The position numbers and the translations under genes are program-made. Under the pieces are notes generated by a model. That model was not told where the DNA came from. It made no database searches and was given only the letters and a program-made list of their open reading frames with translations. From Cupriavidus malaysiensis (GTDB lineage Bacteria > Pseudomonadota > Gammaproteobacteria > Burkholderiales > Burkholderiaceae), in contig NZ_CP017754.1 in assembly GCF_001854325.1 (NCBI RefSeq), positions 2,418,001 to 2,482,000 on the forward strand: a stretch of DNA of 64,000 nucleotides. The letters run 5' to 3'. Positions 8,735 through 17,391 of the stretch are shown here, one piece after another. The number at the start of each line of letters is the position of its first letter. Position 1 is the first letter of the stretch.

Positions 8735-11620
8735 TCAGAACGGCATGCGCAGCTTGAGCGAGGCGGTCTGGTTGGTGAAGCGGTCGCGAACCTCGGCATC
8801 GTAGCGGACACTGAACTCCATGGCCTTGCTGTTGACCAGCAGGAAGCCCACGCCGCCCCGCATCAGCCAGCGTGCCGGCGGCAGGCCGGGCGTGACGAAC
8901 TGTCCGCCGCCGCCGACGAAGGCCGCCGTGACCGACGACCGGCTGGCGAGCGCATCGTAGCCGAGGCCCAGGTTCGCGGTGAACGAGGCCTTGTCGGTGA
9001 TGGCCTGGTTCAGGCGGAAGTCGGTGGACAGGATCAGCTCGCGCGTCGAGTTCCTGCCGACCGCCAGGTTCAGCGCGTCGGCACCCGATTCGGTGTAGGC
9101 GGCGTCCTGGAAGAAGGTGTAGTCGGCACGCAGCGAGGGCGTCAGGGTGGTCTTCGAGGCCAGGTCGATGATGCGGCCGATGCCGATGCCGAAGTGGGTG
9201 TTCCAGCTGTCGTAGCTGGACGAGGCACGGTTGTTCAGGCCGCCGAAGGCGATGCTGCGCTGGCCCTGGTTGTGTCCGGTGCCGACGTCCGCCTGCACGC
9301 TGACGTCGGTGCGGGCATCGAGGCTGTAGCTGCCGTAGCCGATCAGGCGGTAGCCGTCGACACTGCCGCTCTGGCTGGCCGCCGCCGAATTGCCGTCGAT
9401 GCGGCTGTGCATGTAGGAGAAGGCGGCGCCCACGCGGGTCTTGTCGCCGAGCGAGCGGTCGGCGCCGAGCAGCATGCCGTAGGTGCTGGCGCTGTAGCCC
9501 GATACGCCGTCGCGGTCGCCCTGCTTGGCCCAGGAACCCACCGGCTTGAACCAGAGCTGCTTGTCGGTGACGAAGTCATCGCCGGAGGAGAGGCCGCGGT
9601 TGGCTTCCTGGCGCGACTGGATCACCCGGTTGGTGGCGTGCATGGCCGCCGTATTGACGCTGGCCATGCCGCCGGTCAGCAGGGGCAGAGTCTGCTTGAC
9701 GGCGTCGGACACGGCCTGCTCGGTCGGCAGCGTGCCCAGCGCGGTGATCACCGAGGCCATCGCCGCGGGCGCCGCGGCGCCCTGGGCGATCAGGGCGTCG
9801 AACACGCGCGCGGCCCCGAGCGCCGGCGTGTTCTGGTTGCTGAGCACACTGCTCACCACCGTGATGGCGTGGCCGGGCGCGGCCGGCGTGTCCGGGGTGG
9901 CATCGCCGCCGCCCGCCGGCGCGTCGGTGCACGAGGCGGCGCCGGAGCGCACGACGCACAGGTCGACCGCATTGCCGTTACGGGTGGCGAGGAAGTCGAA
10001 CAGGGCGCTGTTGTCGGACACCGTCAGGGCGGGACCGGCGACCAGGCTGCCGGCCGAGAGCACGCTGCGCTGCACCGTGGTGCCGGCGACCAGGCTCGGC
10101 GCGCCGGCCACGTTGACCTGGAGCTTGTTGCTGGCCGACAGGTCCGCGGTGCCGGTCACCACCAGCTTGCCGTAGGAGCCGTCGTTGCCGATGCCGGTCT
10201 GGAACACGCCGCTGGCGGCCTGCACATAGTTGCCGTTGATGGTCGCCGTGGTGCCGGGTGCAACCGCGAGCGTGCCCGCGTTGGTGAGGCCGGCGGACAC
10301 CGTGACCGGGTTGGCCATGTTGAACGTCGCGCCACCGGCGACGTTGAAACTGCCGACGTCGAAGCTGTTGGCCGAGGTGAAGGTGCCCTGGACGTTGACC
10401 ACCGAGGCGCTGGCGCCATGCACCGCGCCGCTGATGGCGGCGCTGCTGCCTTGCAGGTTCAGGGTGGCATTGTTGAGTTCGACGGCGCCGTTCAGGGTGC
10501 CGCCGAGGTTGATGCCGTGGGTGACGGTGCTGGCCGGATCGATGTAGATGGCGGTGGCAGCATTGATGGTGCCGCCGGCCGGGATCGAGATCGCGTCCAC
10601 GGTGCTGCCGACCAGGTTGATGCCGACCGCGCGGCCGTTGGCCGACGAGGCGGAGATCGTGCCGTTGTTGGTGATGGCGCCCGTGACCGTGCTGTTCTCG
10701 ATATCGATGCCGTAGGCCGTGCCGCTGGTCGGCGGGAAAGGGACGATTGCCGCGCCGGCCCCGCCGGTCGCGGTGATGCTGCCGTCGTTCTGGATCGAGC
10801 CGACGGTACTGCCGGAGCCGACACGGATACCGGCGGCAAGGCCGCCCGGGGCAGGCACCATCGCCGGGGCGGCGGCGCCGCCGCTTGCCGAGATGGCGCT
10901 GGCGGCACCCTGGTTGCTCAGGCTGTCGACGCTGGCGGACTGGATATCGATGCCGATGCCTTGCCCGCCCGCTCCGCCCCCGGTGATGCCGGCCGCGCCG
11001 GCGCCGCCGGTGGCGGAGATCGAGCCACCGTTGGTCATGGTTCCCACGTGCCCGTTGCTCAGCGCGATGCCGGTAGCGTTGCCGCCGGCGTACCCGATCG
11101 GCATCGGTGCGGGCAAAGCCGCGCCGCCGGTCGCGCTGATCACGCCGCCGGCTTCGTTGGTCAGGGTGGTCACCACGGGCATGCTCGCGCTTTGCCCGCT
11201 GAGGCTGATGCCCACCGCGGCGCCGCCGGGACCGCCGACAACCGCGCTGCCGGTGCTCTGGATCGTGCCCTGGTTGTCGATCAGGGTCACGGCCGGGCCC
11301 AGCGACAGGCTGGCCACCACGGCGGGGCCGCCCGCGACGCTGATCAGGCCGCCGGGAGCCAGCACGCTGAGGCTGGTGCCGGAATAGACGTAGCAGGTAC
11401 TGTTGTACGTGCCCGACAGGGTCGGGACGCAACTGATGGTGGCCGATGCCGGCGCCGCGGCGAGCGCGCCGCATGCACCGACGGCGAGCAGGACGGCGGT
11501 GGTCGTGGCGCGCGGCACGGAAGGCGGCAGGTGGGAGGCGGCCGTCCGTGCGGAGAGGGGGCGGGCGCCAGTTTGCGGGTTGTGGTGCAGGTTCAGAATT
11601 CGATGGCGATGGGATCGCAT
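8735..11620 (-). CDS. Type Va autotransporter with glycine-rich repeat passenger
   Basis: A 961-residue protein. An extended, Arg/His-rich leader precedes a hydrophobic core (AVLLAVGACGALAAAPASA) and a signal cleavage site near residue 60. The passenger (about 60-640) carries degenerate repeats of the form GSITATGGAGAA, then xGIxIxxSxV and IxNxGxI, typical of a beta-helix. The last roughly 270 residues, from LWFKPVGSWAKQGD, form the translocator barrel and end in Leu-Arg-Met-Pro-Phe with the expected terminal Phe. Two spaced cysteine pairs are present at the start and near the end of the passenger, which is unusual for exported autotransporters. It sits beside glycosyl- and phosphotransferase genes. 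Adhesin-like function is probable but not shown. Confidence 0.9.
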   Translation of the reverse strand: MRSHRHRILNLHHNPQTGARPLSARTAASHLPPSVPRATTTAVLLAVGACGALAAAPASATISCVPTLSGTYNSTCYVYSGTSLSVLAPGGLISVAGGPAVVASLSLGPAVTLIDNQGTIQSTGSAVVGGPGGAAVGISLSGQSASMPVVTTLTNEAGGVISATGGAALPAPMPIGYAGGNATGIALSNGHVGTMTNGGSISATGGAGAAGITGGGAGGQGIGIDIQSASVDSLSNQGAASAISASGGAAAPAMVPAPGGLAAGIRVGSGSTVGSIQNDGSITATGGAGAAIVPFPPTSGTAYGIDIENSTVTGAITNNGTISASSANGRAVGINLVGSTVDAISIPAGGTINAATAIYIDPASTVTHGINLGGTLNGAVELNNATLNLQGSSAAISGAVHGASASVVNVQGTFTSANSFDVGSFNVAGGATFNMANPVTVSAGLTNAGTLAVAPGTTATINGNYVQAASGVFQTGIGNDGSYGKLVVTGTADLSASNKLQVNVAGAPSLVAGTTVQRSVLSAGSLVAGPALTVSDNSALFDFLATRNGNAVDLCVVRSGAASCTDAPAGGGDATPDTPAAPGHAITVVSSVLSNQNTPALGAARVFDALIAQGAAAPAAMASVITALGTLPTEQAVSDAVKQTLPLLTGGMASVNTAAMHATNRVIQSRQEANRGLSSGDDFVTDKQLWFKPVGSWAKQGDRDGVSGYSASTYGMLLGADRSLGDKTRVGAAFSYMHSRIDGNSAAASQSGSVDGYRLIGYGSYSLDARTDVSVQADVGTGHNQGQRSIAFGGLNNRASSSYDSWNTHFGIGIGRIIDLASKTTLTPSLRADYTFFQDAAYTESGADALNLAVGRNSTRELILSTDFRLNQAITDKASFTANLGLGYDALASRSSVTAAFVGGGGQFVTPGLPPARWLMRGGVGFLLVNSKAMEFSVRYDAEVRDRFTNQTASLKLRMPF

Positions 11621-11827
11621 GCTTGCGGGTCCTGTAGGATGCGCGTGCCGCGCCTGGCTCGGCGCAAGGTCGGTGCGCTACACTGCGGCCGCGTCCCGCG
11701 GGCTGCCGCCACGGACGCGGGTCTTGTGGTTCGTTCTTGTGGTTTGTTCTTGTTCGTTGTTCCTGGTCGTTTTTCAGCAGTCGGGCTGGTCCCCTGTCAC
11801 CATCCGCTCCGGCGCGGAATCCTCACG

Positions 11828-12712
11828 ATGCATGGCACTCTTCGCGGCCTGGCCGCCTGCACCTGCGCGGCGGCGTCTCGCTTCCGGATACGGTTCCTTG
11901 TCCTGCTGGCTGCGCTCCCCCTGCTGGCTTGTACGAATTTCTCTCCCGACGCCCGCCGCGCCAGCGCCGACGCCATGGCGCTGGCGCACGGCTGGCGCCC
12001 GCTGCGGCTGGCCACGCGCGAGTTCGTGCTGGCGGCCTATGCCCCGTCTCCGGCCCGGCCGGGCGAGACCCTGGCCGTCTATATCGAAGGGGACGGCCTG
12101 GCCTGGCTCAGCCCCTCCCGTCCTTCCGACGACCCGACCCCGCTGCGTCCGCTCGCGCTCGAACTGGCGCTGCGGCACGACCGCGGCACGGCCGTCTACC
12201 TGGCGCGGCCGTGCCAGTACGTCGAGGCAGCGGAGCGCCGAGGCTGCGAACCCGCCTTCTGGACGGACCGGCGTTTCGCCGACGCCGTGGTCGCCGCTAC
12301 CAGCGAGGCTATCGATGCCTTGATGCAACGCTTGCAGGCGCGCCGTCTCGTGCTGGTCGGCTATTCCGGCGGCGGCGCCGTGGCTGCGCTGGTGGCCGCC
12401 CGCCGCCACGACGTCGTGCGCCTGGTGACCGTTGCCGGCAACCTCGCGCCACGCCAGTGGGCGCAGCAGCACGAACTGGCACCGCTGACGGGATCGCTCG
12501 ATCCCGGCGACGCCTGGCGCGCGCTGCAGGACATCCCGCAATACCACCTGGTTGGCGCCGAGGACAGCAACGTCACGCCCGAGCTCGCGGCCGCCTTCGC
12601 GGCGCGCTTCCCGGCCGGCAAGCGGCCGCCGGTCGAGGTCGTGGAAGGCGCTACGCACACCTGCTGCTGGGCCGACAAATGGCCCGCGCTGCTGCCGCAG
12701 GCCGTGCCCTGA
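11828..12712 (+). CDS. Lipoprotein alpha/beta hydrolase
   Basis: A 294-residue predicted lipoprotein. A short basic leader is followed by a hydrophobic stretch and the lipobox LLAC (about residues 32-36). The mature part has the nucleophile elbow GYSGGG, a later GAEDSN that may hold the acid, and ATHTCCW with a candidate His. Hydrolases of this layout are often annotated as alpha/beta hydrolases of unknown substrate. The ATG at 11828 was chosen because upstream codons in this frame lie antisense to the autotransporter and have no hydrophobic leader. Its upstream region is shared with the divergent autotransporter gene. Confidence 0.8.
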   Translation: MHGTLRGLAACTCAAASRFRIRFLVLLAALPLLACTNFSPDARRASADAMALAHGWRPLRLATREFVLAAYAPSPARPGETLAVYIEGDGLAWLSPSRPSDDPTPLRPLALELALRHDRGTAVYLARPCQYVEAAERRGCEPAFWTDRRFADAVVAATSEAIDALMQRLQARRLVLVGYSGGGAVAALVAARRHDVVRLVTVAGNLAPRQWAQQHELAPLTGSLDPGDAWRALQDIPQYHLVGAEDSNVTPELAAAFAARFPAGKRPPVEVVEGATHTCCWADKWPALLPQAVP

Positions 12713-12881
12713 CGCGGCCGCCGCCCTGGCCCCAGGTCTTCTTTCCCATACATTGCTGACAGGAGCGATTTACGGCCGGCCGGCGCCTTTCTTGAGAGGC
12801 GCTGCGGGAGGCGTCGGCGCTCAGCCGATGCCGGTATGCGGCCCGCTGCCGAGTGTGCGCAAGAGATGTGATGGGAAAGGA

Positions 12882-12902
12882 GCCCGGCGTGAGGCGCCGG
12901 GC
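12882..12902. terminator. GC hairpin between convergent genes
   Basis: GCCCGGCG at 12882-12889 pairs with CGCCGGGC at 12895-12902 around a 5-base loop. It lies between the convergent lipoprotein hydrolase and the LysR gene, where a bidirectional terminator is expected. No T-run follows on either side, so intrinsic termination is not certain. Confidence 0.4.
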
Positions 12903-12970
12903 CAGCCTTCAGCAGCCGTGAGCGTGGGGTATGGAGTGAGGGGCCGATTGCTGCGGCATGCGGTCCGGGA

Positions 12971-13936
12971 TCAGGGACTTCCCACTTCCGCCAGTGCCTT
13001 GGCAAGCAAGGTGACGGCCGGGGATGCCGCCGGATCCCGGTGGGTGATGAACACCATGCGGCCGGAGGCGAATGGTGTGCGCAGGCGTACCTTGCACACC
13101 AGCGACATCGCGCTGTAGTGCGACACGGCGCTGTCCGGCGCCACGGCCAGGAAGCCGCTCGCGGCCACCATCGACAGGCTGCTGTGGAATGAAATCGATT
13201 CGATATGCGGCACCGGCGGCAACTGTCCGCTGTCGAGAAACGGCTGTTCGAATATTTCCCGCGTATGGGTGCCGCGCGGCGGCAGTATCCATGGACTGTC
13301 ACGCAGCGCCGGCAGGCTCACGTCGCGGCGCCTGGCCAGCGGATGGTCCGGGGCACAGGCGATCGCCAGGTGCTCGTCCCACAGTGGCATGATGCGCAGC
13401 CGCTCCAGGGACTGCCCGGCATGGCCGGCTTCCAGCCGCCCCACCACGCAGTCGAGCTCGCCCCCGGCGAGCATGCCGAGCAGTCCGCTGACGGTGTGTT
13501 CCCGCAGCTGCAGCCGCGGCAGGATGCCTTGCCGGCTCAGCGAGGCGACCAGCTTCGGGAGGACATTGACCCCGACCAGCGGCAGTACGCCCATCCTGAC
13601 CAGCGGGACTTCCGGCCGCTCCGCCAGTGCTTCCCTGGCGATATCCAGCGCGCCCAGCGCGATGCGCAGGCGCTCGAGGGCGCGCTCGCCAGCCGGGCTC
13701 AGGCGGCCGCCGCGGGTGGTGCGTTCGATCAGCGTGCAAGCGAAGGCCTGTTCCAGCTCCTGGAGCATCTTGGTCACCGCCGGCTGGCTGATGTGCATCC
13801 GCTCGGCGGCCGCGGTCAGCGAACCCGTGTGCGCCACCAGGTCCAGCAGCCGCAGATGGCGGATGCGCAGGCGGTCGAGCCGTTGAGGCAGGGCGGTGGG
13901 CGAAGTCTTTGCCATAACCAGCTGTGATGGATTCAT
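12971..13936 (-). CDS. LysR-family transcriptional regulator
   Basis: A 321-residue regulator from the ATG at 13936; an ATG at 13915 is also possible. The winged helix-turn-helix spans about residues 20-80 (DLVAHTGSLTAAAERMHISQPAVTKML). The remainder is a periplasmic-binding-like effector domain. The family is usually autoregulated and divergently placed from its target. Here the neighbour on the other strand starts with a Bug-type solute-binding protein and a CoA-transferase, so it probably controls that pair in response to an organic acid. The DNA-binding domain closely resembles the GbpR/PcaQ-like branch with HISQPAVTKMLQELE. Confidence 0.9.
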   Translation of the reverse strand: MNPSQLVMAKTSPTALPQRLDRLRIRHLRLLDLVAHTGSLTAAAERMHISQPAVTKMLQELEQAFACTLIERTTRGGRLSPAGERALERLRIALGALDIAREALAERPEVPLVRMGVLPLVGVNVLPKLVASLSRQGILPRLQLREHTVSGLLGMLAGGELDCVVGRLEAGHAGQSLERLRIMPLWDEHLAIACAPDHPLARRRDVSLPALRDSPWILPPRGTHTREIFEQPFLDSGQLPPVPHIESISFHSSLSMVAASGFLAVAPDSAVSHYSAMSLVCKVRLRTPFASGRMVFITHRDPAASPAVTLLAKALAEVGSP

Positions 13937-13940
13937 CAGA

Positions 13941-13965
13941 ACTGGATAATTGTCCTGAATATCCG
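13941..13965. promoter_or_regulatory. Candidate LysR operator
   Basis: The 70-base gap between LysR and the Bug gene contains ATAATTGTCCTGAATAT, an imperfect palindrome with T-N11-A character. The gap is otherwise AT-rich relative to its surroundings. This is a positional inference with no experimental support. Confidence 0.3.
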
Positions 13966-14006
13966 GGCGACGCGACAATCGGGCGAAACCATAGAGGAGA
14001 CCTGAG

Positions 14007-15011
14007 ATGCCTGCATCGACCCGCCGTGCGCGTCGCCGGATGCTGAGGACCCTGCTGATGCTGCCCGTCGCGGCAGCGTCAGGCCTGCCGGCCTTTGCCC
14101 TGGCCGCGCAGGACTATCCCACCCGCCCGATCCGGCTGGTGGTTCCCTACGCCCCCGGCGGCGGCCCGGATATCCAGGCGCGCAAGCTCGCCGAGGTGCT
14201 GGGCAGGGAACTGGGCCAGCCTGTCGTCGTCGAGAACAAGGTCGGCGCGGGAGGGATCCTTGCCGCCGAATCCGTGGCACAGCAGCCGGCGGACGGCTAT
14301 ACCTTGCTGCTGGGCGCCTCGACCCACGTCGCGCAGAAGCTGTTGCAGCCGGGGGTCAAGTTCGATCCCGCCGCATTCACCCATGTGACGCGCATCGGTA
14401 TCGCCCCGGCCGTGCTCGTGGTCAGCAGCCATTCGCCATATCGCAAGGTGGCCGACCTGGTGGCCGCCGCACGGCGCTTCCCCGGCACGCTCAACTACGC
14501 GTCGGGCGGCATCGGCTCGGCTGCGCATATCTCGGGCGCGGCGTTCGCGTCGGCGAGCGGCATCGACGTGGTGCACATCCCTTACAAGGGCTCGGTGGAA
14601 ATCGTCCCGTCGCTGATCAAGGGCGATACCCAGTTCGGCTTTCCCGTGGCGACCACCGCGCTGCCGCAGATCGCCAATGGCAAGGTGCGGGCGCTCGCCG
14701 TGACCTCGGCGCAGCGGCTGGCCACGCTGCCCCAGGTCCCCACGCTGAATGAAGCGCTCGGCCGCACCGGCCTGGCGCTGGACGCATGGAGCGGCATCTG
14801 GGCTCCGCCGAACCTGCCCAGGCCTTTGGTGGCGCGCCTGCATGCCGCCTTGCTCAAGGCGCTCGCGGATCCCGGGCTGCGACGCTTCTATGCCGAGACG
14901 GGGTCGCTCGTCGAGCCGAGCCCGACCCCGGAGGACTTCTCCCGCCTGGTCACCGAGGAAACCGCCAGGATGCGGCAGGTGATCGACAAGAACCACATCA
15001 CGATCGAATGA
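14007..15011 (+). CDS. Bug-family tripartite tricarboxylate transporter substrate-binding protein
   Basis: A 334-residue periplasmic receptor. It has an Arg-rich start (RRARRRML) and a hydrophobic signal segment ending near ALAAQ. The mature N-terminus YPTRPIRLVVPYAPGGGPD is the signature of the Bug/TctC family, and the later VVVENKVGAGGILAA is typical too. These proteins bind carboxylic acids for TctAB-type transporters, but many are orphans without membrane subunits, as here. Start at the ATG with GAGGAGAC upstream. It is followed seven bases later by a CaiB-like CoA-transferase, so the pair probably handles one organic acid. Confidence 0.95.
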   Translation: MPASTRRARRRMLRTLLMLPVAAASGLPAFALAAQDYPTRPIRLVVPYAPGGGPDIQARKLAEVLGRELGQPVVVENKVGAGGILAAESVAQQPADGYTLLLGASTHVAQKLLQPGVKFDPAAFTHVTRIGIAPAVLVVSSHSPYRKVADLVAAARRFPGTLNYASGGIGSAAHISGAAFASASGIDVVHIPYKGSVEIVPSLIKGDTQFGFPVATTALPQIANGKVRALAVTSAQRLATLPQVPTLNEALGRTGLALDAWSGIWAPPNLPRPLVARLHAALLKALADPGLRRFYAETGSLVEPSPTPEDFSRLVTEETARMRQVIDKNHITIE

Positions 15012-15018
15012 GGCTGCC

Positions 15019-16149
15019 ATGCGAAACACCTGCGCTACCCCGTCCACCGAAGCCTCGGCATTCGCGCCGCTCGCCGGCCTGCGCGTCGTCGATTTCTCGC
15101 ACGTCATCGCCGGCCCTTTTGCCACCTTCCTGCTGTCCCGGCTCGGCGCCGATGTCACCAAGATCGAAAACGCCAATGGCGGCGACGTCATGCGCCGCGC
15201 CGGTGGCAGCCGCGACGGCTTCGTCGCGCTGAACGCCGGCAAGTCCTCGCTGGCCCTCGATCTCTCCAGCGAAGACGGACGGCGCCGGGCGCGCGAGCTG
15301 GCCGCCTCCTGCCACGTCTTTGTCGACAACCTGCGGCCGGGCGTGCTCGAACGCTTCGGCCTGGGCTTCGAGGCCGTGCGCGAACGCAACCCGCGCGTGG
15401 TCTACTGCAGCATCTCCGGCTTCGGGCGCGGCGCGAAGGCATGGCAGAAGCGCCCCGCCTACGATCATGTGGTGCAGGCCGCCACCGGCATGGCCTTCAT
15501 GGCGGGCAACGAGGGCGATCCGCCGATCAAGACCGGCTTCCCGGTGATCGATTCCGCCACCGGCCTGCTGGCCGCCTTTGCCATCCTCGCCGGCGTGCGC
15601 GAAAGCGAGCGCACCGGGCGCGGCATGCTGCTCGATATCTCCATGGCCGGCGCCGGCATGCAATTGATGTACCCCATGACCTGCGCTGCGCTCACGCACG
15701 GCACCACGCCACCCCGGCAGGGAAACCAGGGCTACTCGGGCAGCCCCTCCGCCGACTTCTTCCGCACGCGCGATGGCTGGCTCGCCATCGGCGCGAACAC
15801 GCCACGGCAGCTGCTGGCCTTGCTGGAGGCACTGGGCCTGGCTCATCTGGCAAAGGATCCGGCCTTGTTCAACCCGCCGCTGGACGGCGGCGCATTGCCT
15901 GCCTTCGTGCGCTCGCTGGACCCGGCGGCGCTGAAGGCCGCGCTGTCGGCGGTGCTCGCCGATGCCGATGCCGCGGAACTGGAGGCGCGGCTCAGCGCCA
16001 GCGGCGTCCCCGCCTCGCGCTTGCGCGATATTGCCGAGTTCGCGGCCGAATCGATGGCGAACGGCAGCCTCGAAACGGTCGCGCTGCAAGACGGCGACAC
16101 CACGGTGGTATCGCCGGGGCTCGGCTTCCGGGTGCGCACCGGCGAGTAG
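15019..16149 (+). CDS. CaiB/BaiF family CoA-transferase
   Basis: A 376-residue class III CoA-transferase. GLRVVDFSHVIAGPFATFLL opens the domain, and RLGADVTKIE follows. The catalytic Asp is probably the one in GFPVIDSATGLLAAFAIL. These enzymes move CoA between acyl groups in organic-acid degradation. The gene is directly downstream of a Bug receptor and under the presumed control of the divergent LysR regulator. Substrate cannot be assigned; the pairing suggests a dicarboxylate or an aromatic-derived acid. The length matches the family. Confidence 0.92.
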   Translation: MRNTCATPSTEASAFAPLAGLRVVDFSHVIAGPFATFLLSRLGADVTKIENANGGDVMRRAGGSRDGFVALNAGKSSLALDLSSEDGRRRARELAASCHVFVDNLRPGVLERFGLGFEAVRERNPRVVYCSISGFGRGAKAWQKRPAYDHVVQAATGMAFMAGNEGDPPIKTGFPVIDSATGLLAAFAILAGVRESERTGRGMLLDISMAGAGMQLMYPMTCAALTHGTTPPRQGNQGYSGSPSADFFRTRDGWLAIGANTPRQLLALLEALGLAHLAKDPALFNPPLDGGALPAFVRSLDPAALKAALSAVLADADAAELEARLSASGVPASRLRDIAEFAAESMANGSLETVALQDGDTTVVSPGLGFRVRTGE

Positions 16150-16276
16150 TCGATTGCCCCGGCGCAAGCGCAGCCGGGCGCCGGTGCGTTTCGAATGACG
16201 CGGCGGACGGCGTCTCCCCCGCGCCAGCATGTGGCGCGAGGCCCGTCCAGGCGGGGCGGGCAGCCCTGGCCGGCGT

Positions 16277-17074
16277 TCAGCCGGCCGGCAGGAACCTGGA
16301 AGGCGGCATGCCGAACTGCTTGCGGAAAGCGAGCGTGAAGGCGCTATGGCTCTCGTAGCCGCAGCGCAGCGCGACCGGCAGGATCGGCTCGCCGCGCAGC
16401 AGGTGATCGAGCGCGAGCAGCAGCCGGGCCTGCTGCCGCCAGCGGCCGAAGCTCAGCCCGGTGTGCCTGTGGAAATGGCGGTGGAAGGTCTTCTCGCTCA
16501 TCGCCAGCGAGGCGGCCCAGTCGGCGGCGTGGAAAGGGTGCGCCGGATTGCCGCTCAGCTCGGCGCAGATCGCGGCGATGCGCGCATCGGCCGGCCACGG
16601 CAGGTGGAAGGGCAGCGCCTGCGGGCGCCGCAGTTCCTCCCGCAGCAGGGCCGCCAGCAACCTGCCGCGCCGCGTGGCGCAGACCTCCAGGCCGAGGTGG
16701 GCAATCTCCGAGATCAGTTCCCGCAGCAAGGGCGAGACGTGGATCACGCATTCCGCCGCGGGCAGGCCGCCGGCGGCATCGGCGGCGACGAAGACGCTGC
16801 GCACGCGGACCGGGCCGCGCATCAGCAAGCGGTGTTCGACGTCCGGTCCCAGCCAGACCGCCGTGGTGGGCGGCACCACCCAGCGGCCGGTCGCGGCCTC
16901 CACCACCATCACGCCTTCCACCGCGTAGACCAGCTGGCAGCGGGCGTGGCGGTGGAAGGGCGTCTCGGCGCCCGCCGGATAGTCGGCCGCGACCCCGGTG
17001 AGCGGGGAGGAGGCCGCATCGTACAGGGCCGGATCGAACGATACGGCGGCGAGGTTCGGGGCGGCTGCGGTCAT
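16277..17074 (-). CDS. AraC-family regulator with N-terminal cupin
   Basis: A 265-residue protein. The N-terminal half carries a cupin-like AraC_binding region (PFHRHARCQLVYAVEGVMVV). The C-terminal half has two helix-turn-helices, the second in LPVALRCGYESHSAFTLAFRKQFG. It is read away from leuA, with a 317-base shared upstream region. The layout resembles NimR-type AraC regulators that control a neighbouring transporter, but no transporter is adjacent. It might act on leuA only by position; I do not claim that. Confidence 0.9.
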   Translation of the reverse strand: MTAAAPNLAAVSFDPALYDAASSPLTGVAADYPAGAETPFHRHARCQLVYAVEGVMVVEAATGRWVVPPTTAVWLGPDVEHRLLMRGPVRVRSVFVAADAAGGLPAAECVIHVSPLLRELISEIAHLGLEVCATRRGRLLAALLREELRRPQALPFHLPWPADARIAAICAELSGNPAHPFHAADWAASLAMSEKTFHRHFHRHTGLSFGRWRQQARLLLALDHLLRGEPILPVALRCGYESHSAFTLAFRKQFGMPPSRFLPAG

Positions 17075-17201
17075 GCCGTCGCGTCGGTCCGTTCAGGACT
17101 GTCCATTTTCATACAGCAATTGTCGCTCTCGATGGAGAAAGTCAGCGGCGGCCATCGTACACTTGCCGTATCCGCTTTTCCAGAACCCTGCCTTTTCCGT
17201 C

Positions 17202-17303
17202 ATGCGCGCTTTCCGGCTACTACGCAATGTGCTGCCGCACCTGCCCCTACATCGGGGTCTGGGCGCGCACGTGCGCGCCATGACCGGTCCTGATTCCCCC
17301 TGA
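17202..17303 (+). CDS. Candidate leader peptide of leuA (33 aa, Leu-rich)
   Basis: A 33-residue reading frame starts 190 bases before leuA. Its first 20 codons include six Leu codons: CTA-CTA, CTG, CTG, CTA, CTG. CTA is rare in GC-rich genomes, which is what a leucine-sensing leader would use. A perfect 18-base palindrome (GGCGCGCACGTGCGCGCC, 17262-17279) follows the last Leu codon, and the stop codon falls just after the 5' arm of a strong RNA stem. No good Shine-Dalgarno sequence precedes the ATG, which is the main weakness. It would act in cis by ribosome stalling. Confidence 0.45.
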   Translation: MRAFRLLRNVLPHLPLHRGLGAHVRAMTGPDSP

Positions 17304-17391
17304 CCCCGATCTCGAACAGCTTGCTGCAAGCAGGGGAATCAGGACAGACCCGTCCAACCTGCATTCCCTGCATTTCCTGTTCGAGATCCCC
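17262..17391 (+). promoter_or_regulatory. Structured leuA 5' leader with alternative RNA pairings
   Basis: Three pairings compete. Stem A: GTCCTGATTCCCC (17287-17299) with GGGGAATCAGGAC (17333-17345), 13 bp perfect. Stem B: GCAGGGGAAT (17330-17339) with ATTCCCTGC (17363-17371), one bulge. Stem C: GATCTCGAACAG (17308-17319) with CTGTTCGAGATC (17377-17388), 12 bp perfect. The 5' arm of C lies in the loop of A and its 3' arm contains the GAGA just ahead of the leuA ATG, so C would hide the ribosome-binding site. A and B share one arm. A palindromic hairpin (17262-17279) precedes them. This arrangement suggests translational attenuation; no T-run terminator is visible. Confidence 0.6.

Noticed and set aside
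11725..11775. Run of degenerate GTTCTTGT-type repeats before the lipoprotein gene
   Set aside because: Irregular and short; simple T/G-rich sequence rather than a defined repeat.
8585..11827. Long + strand frame that runs into the lipoprotein hydrolase
   Set aside because: The part before 11828 is antisense to the autotransporter and has noise composition; only the end is a real gene.
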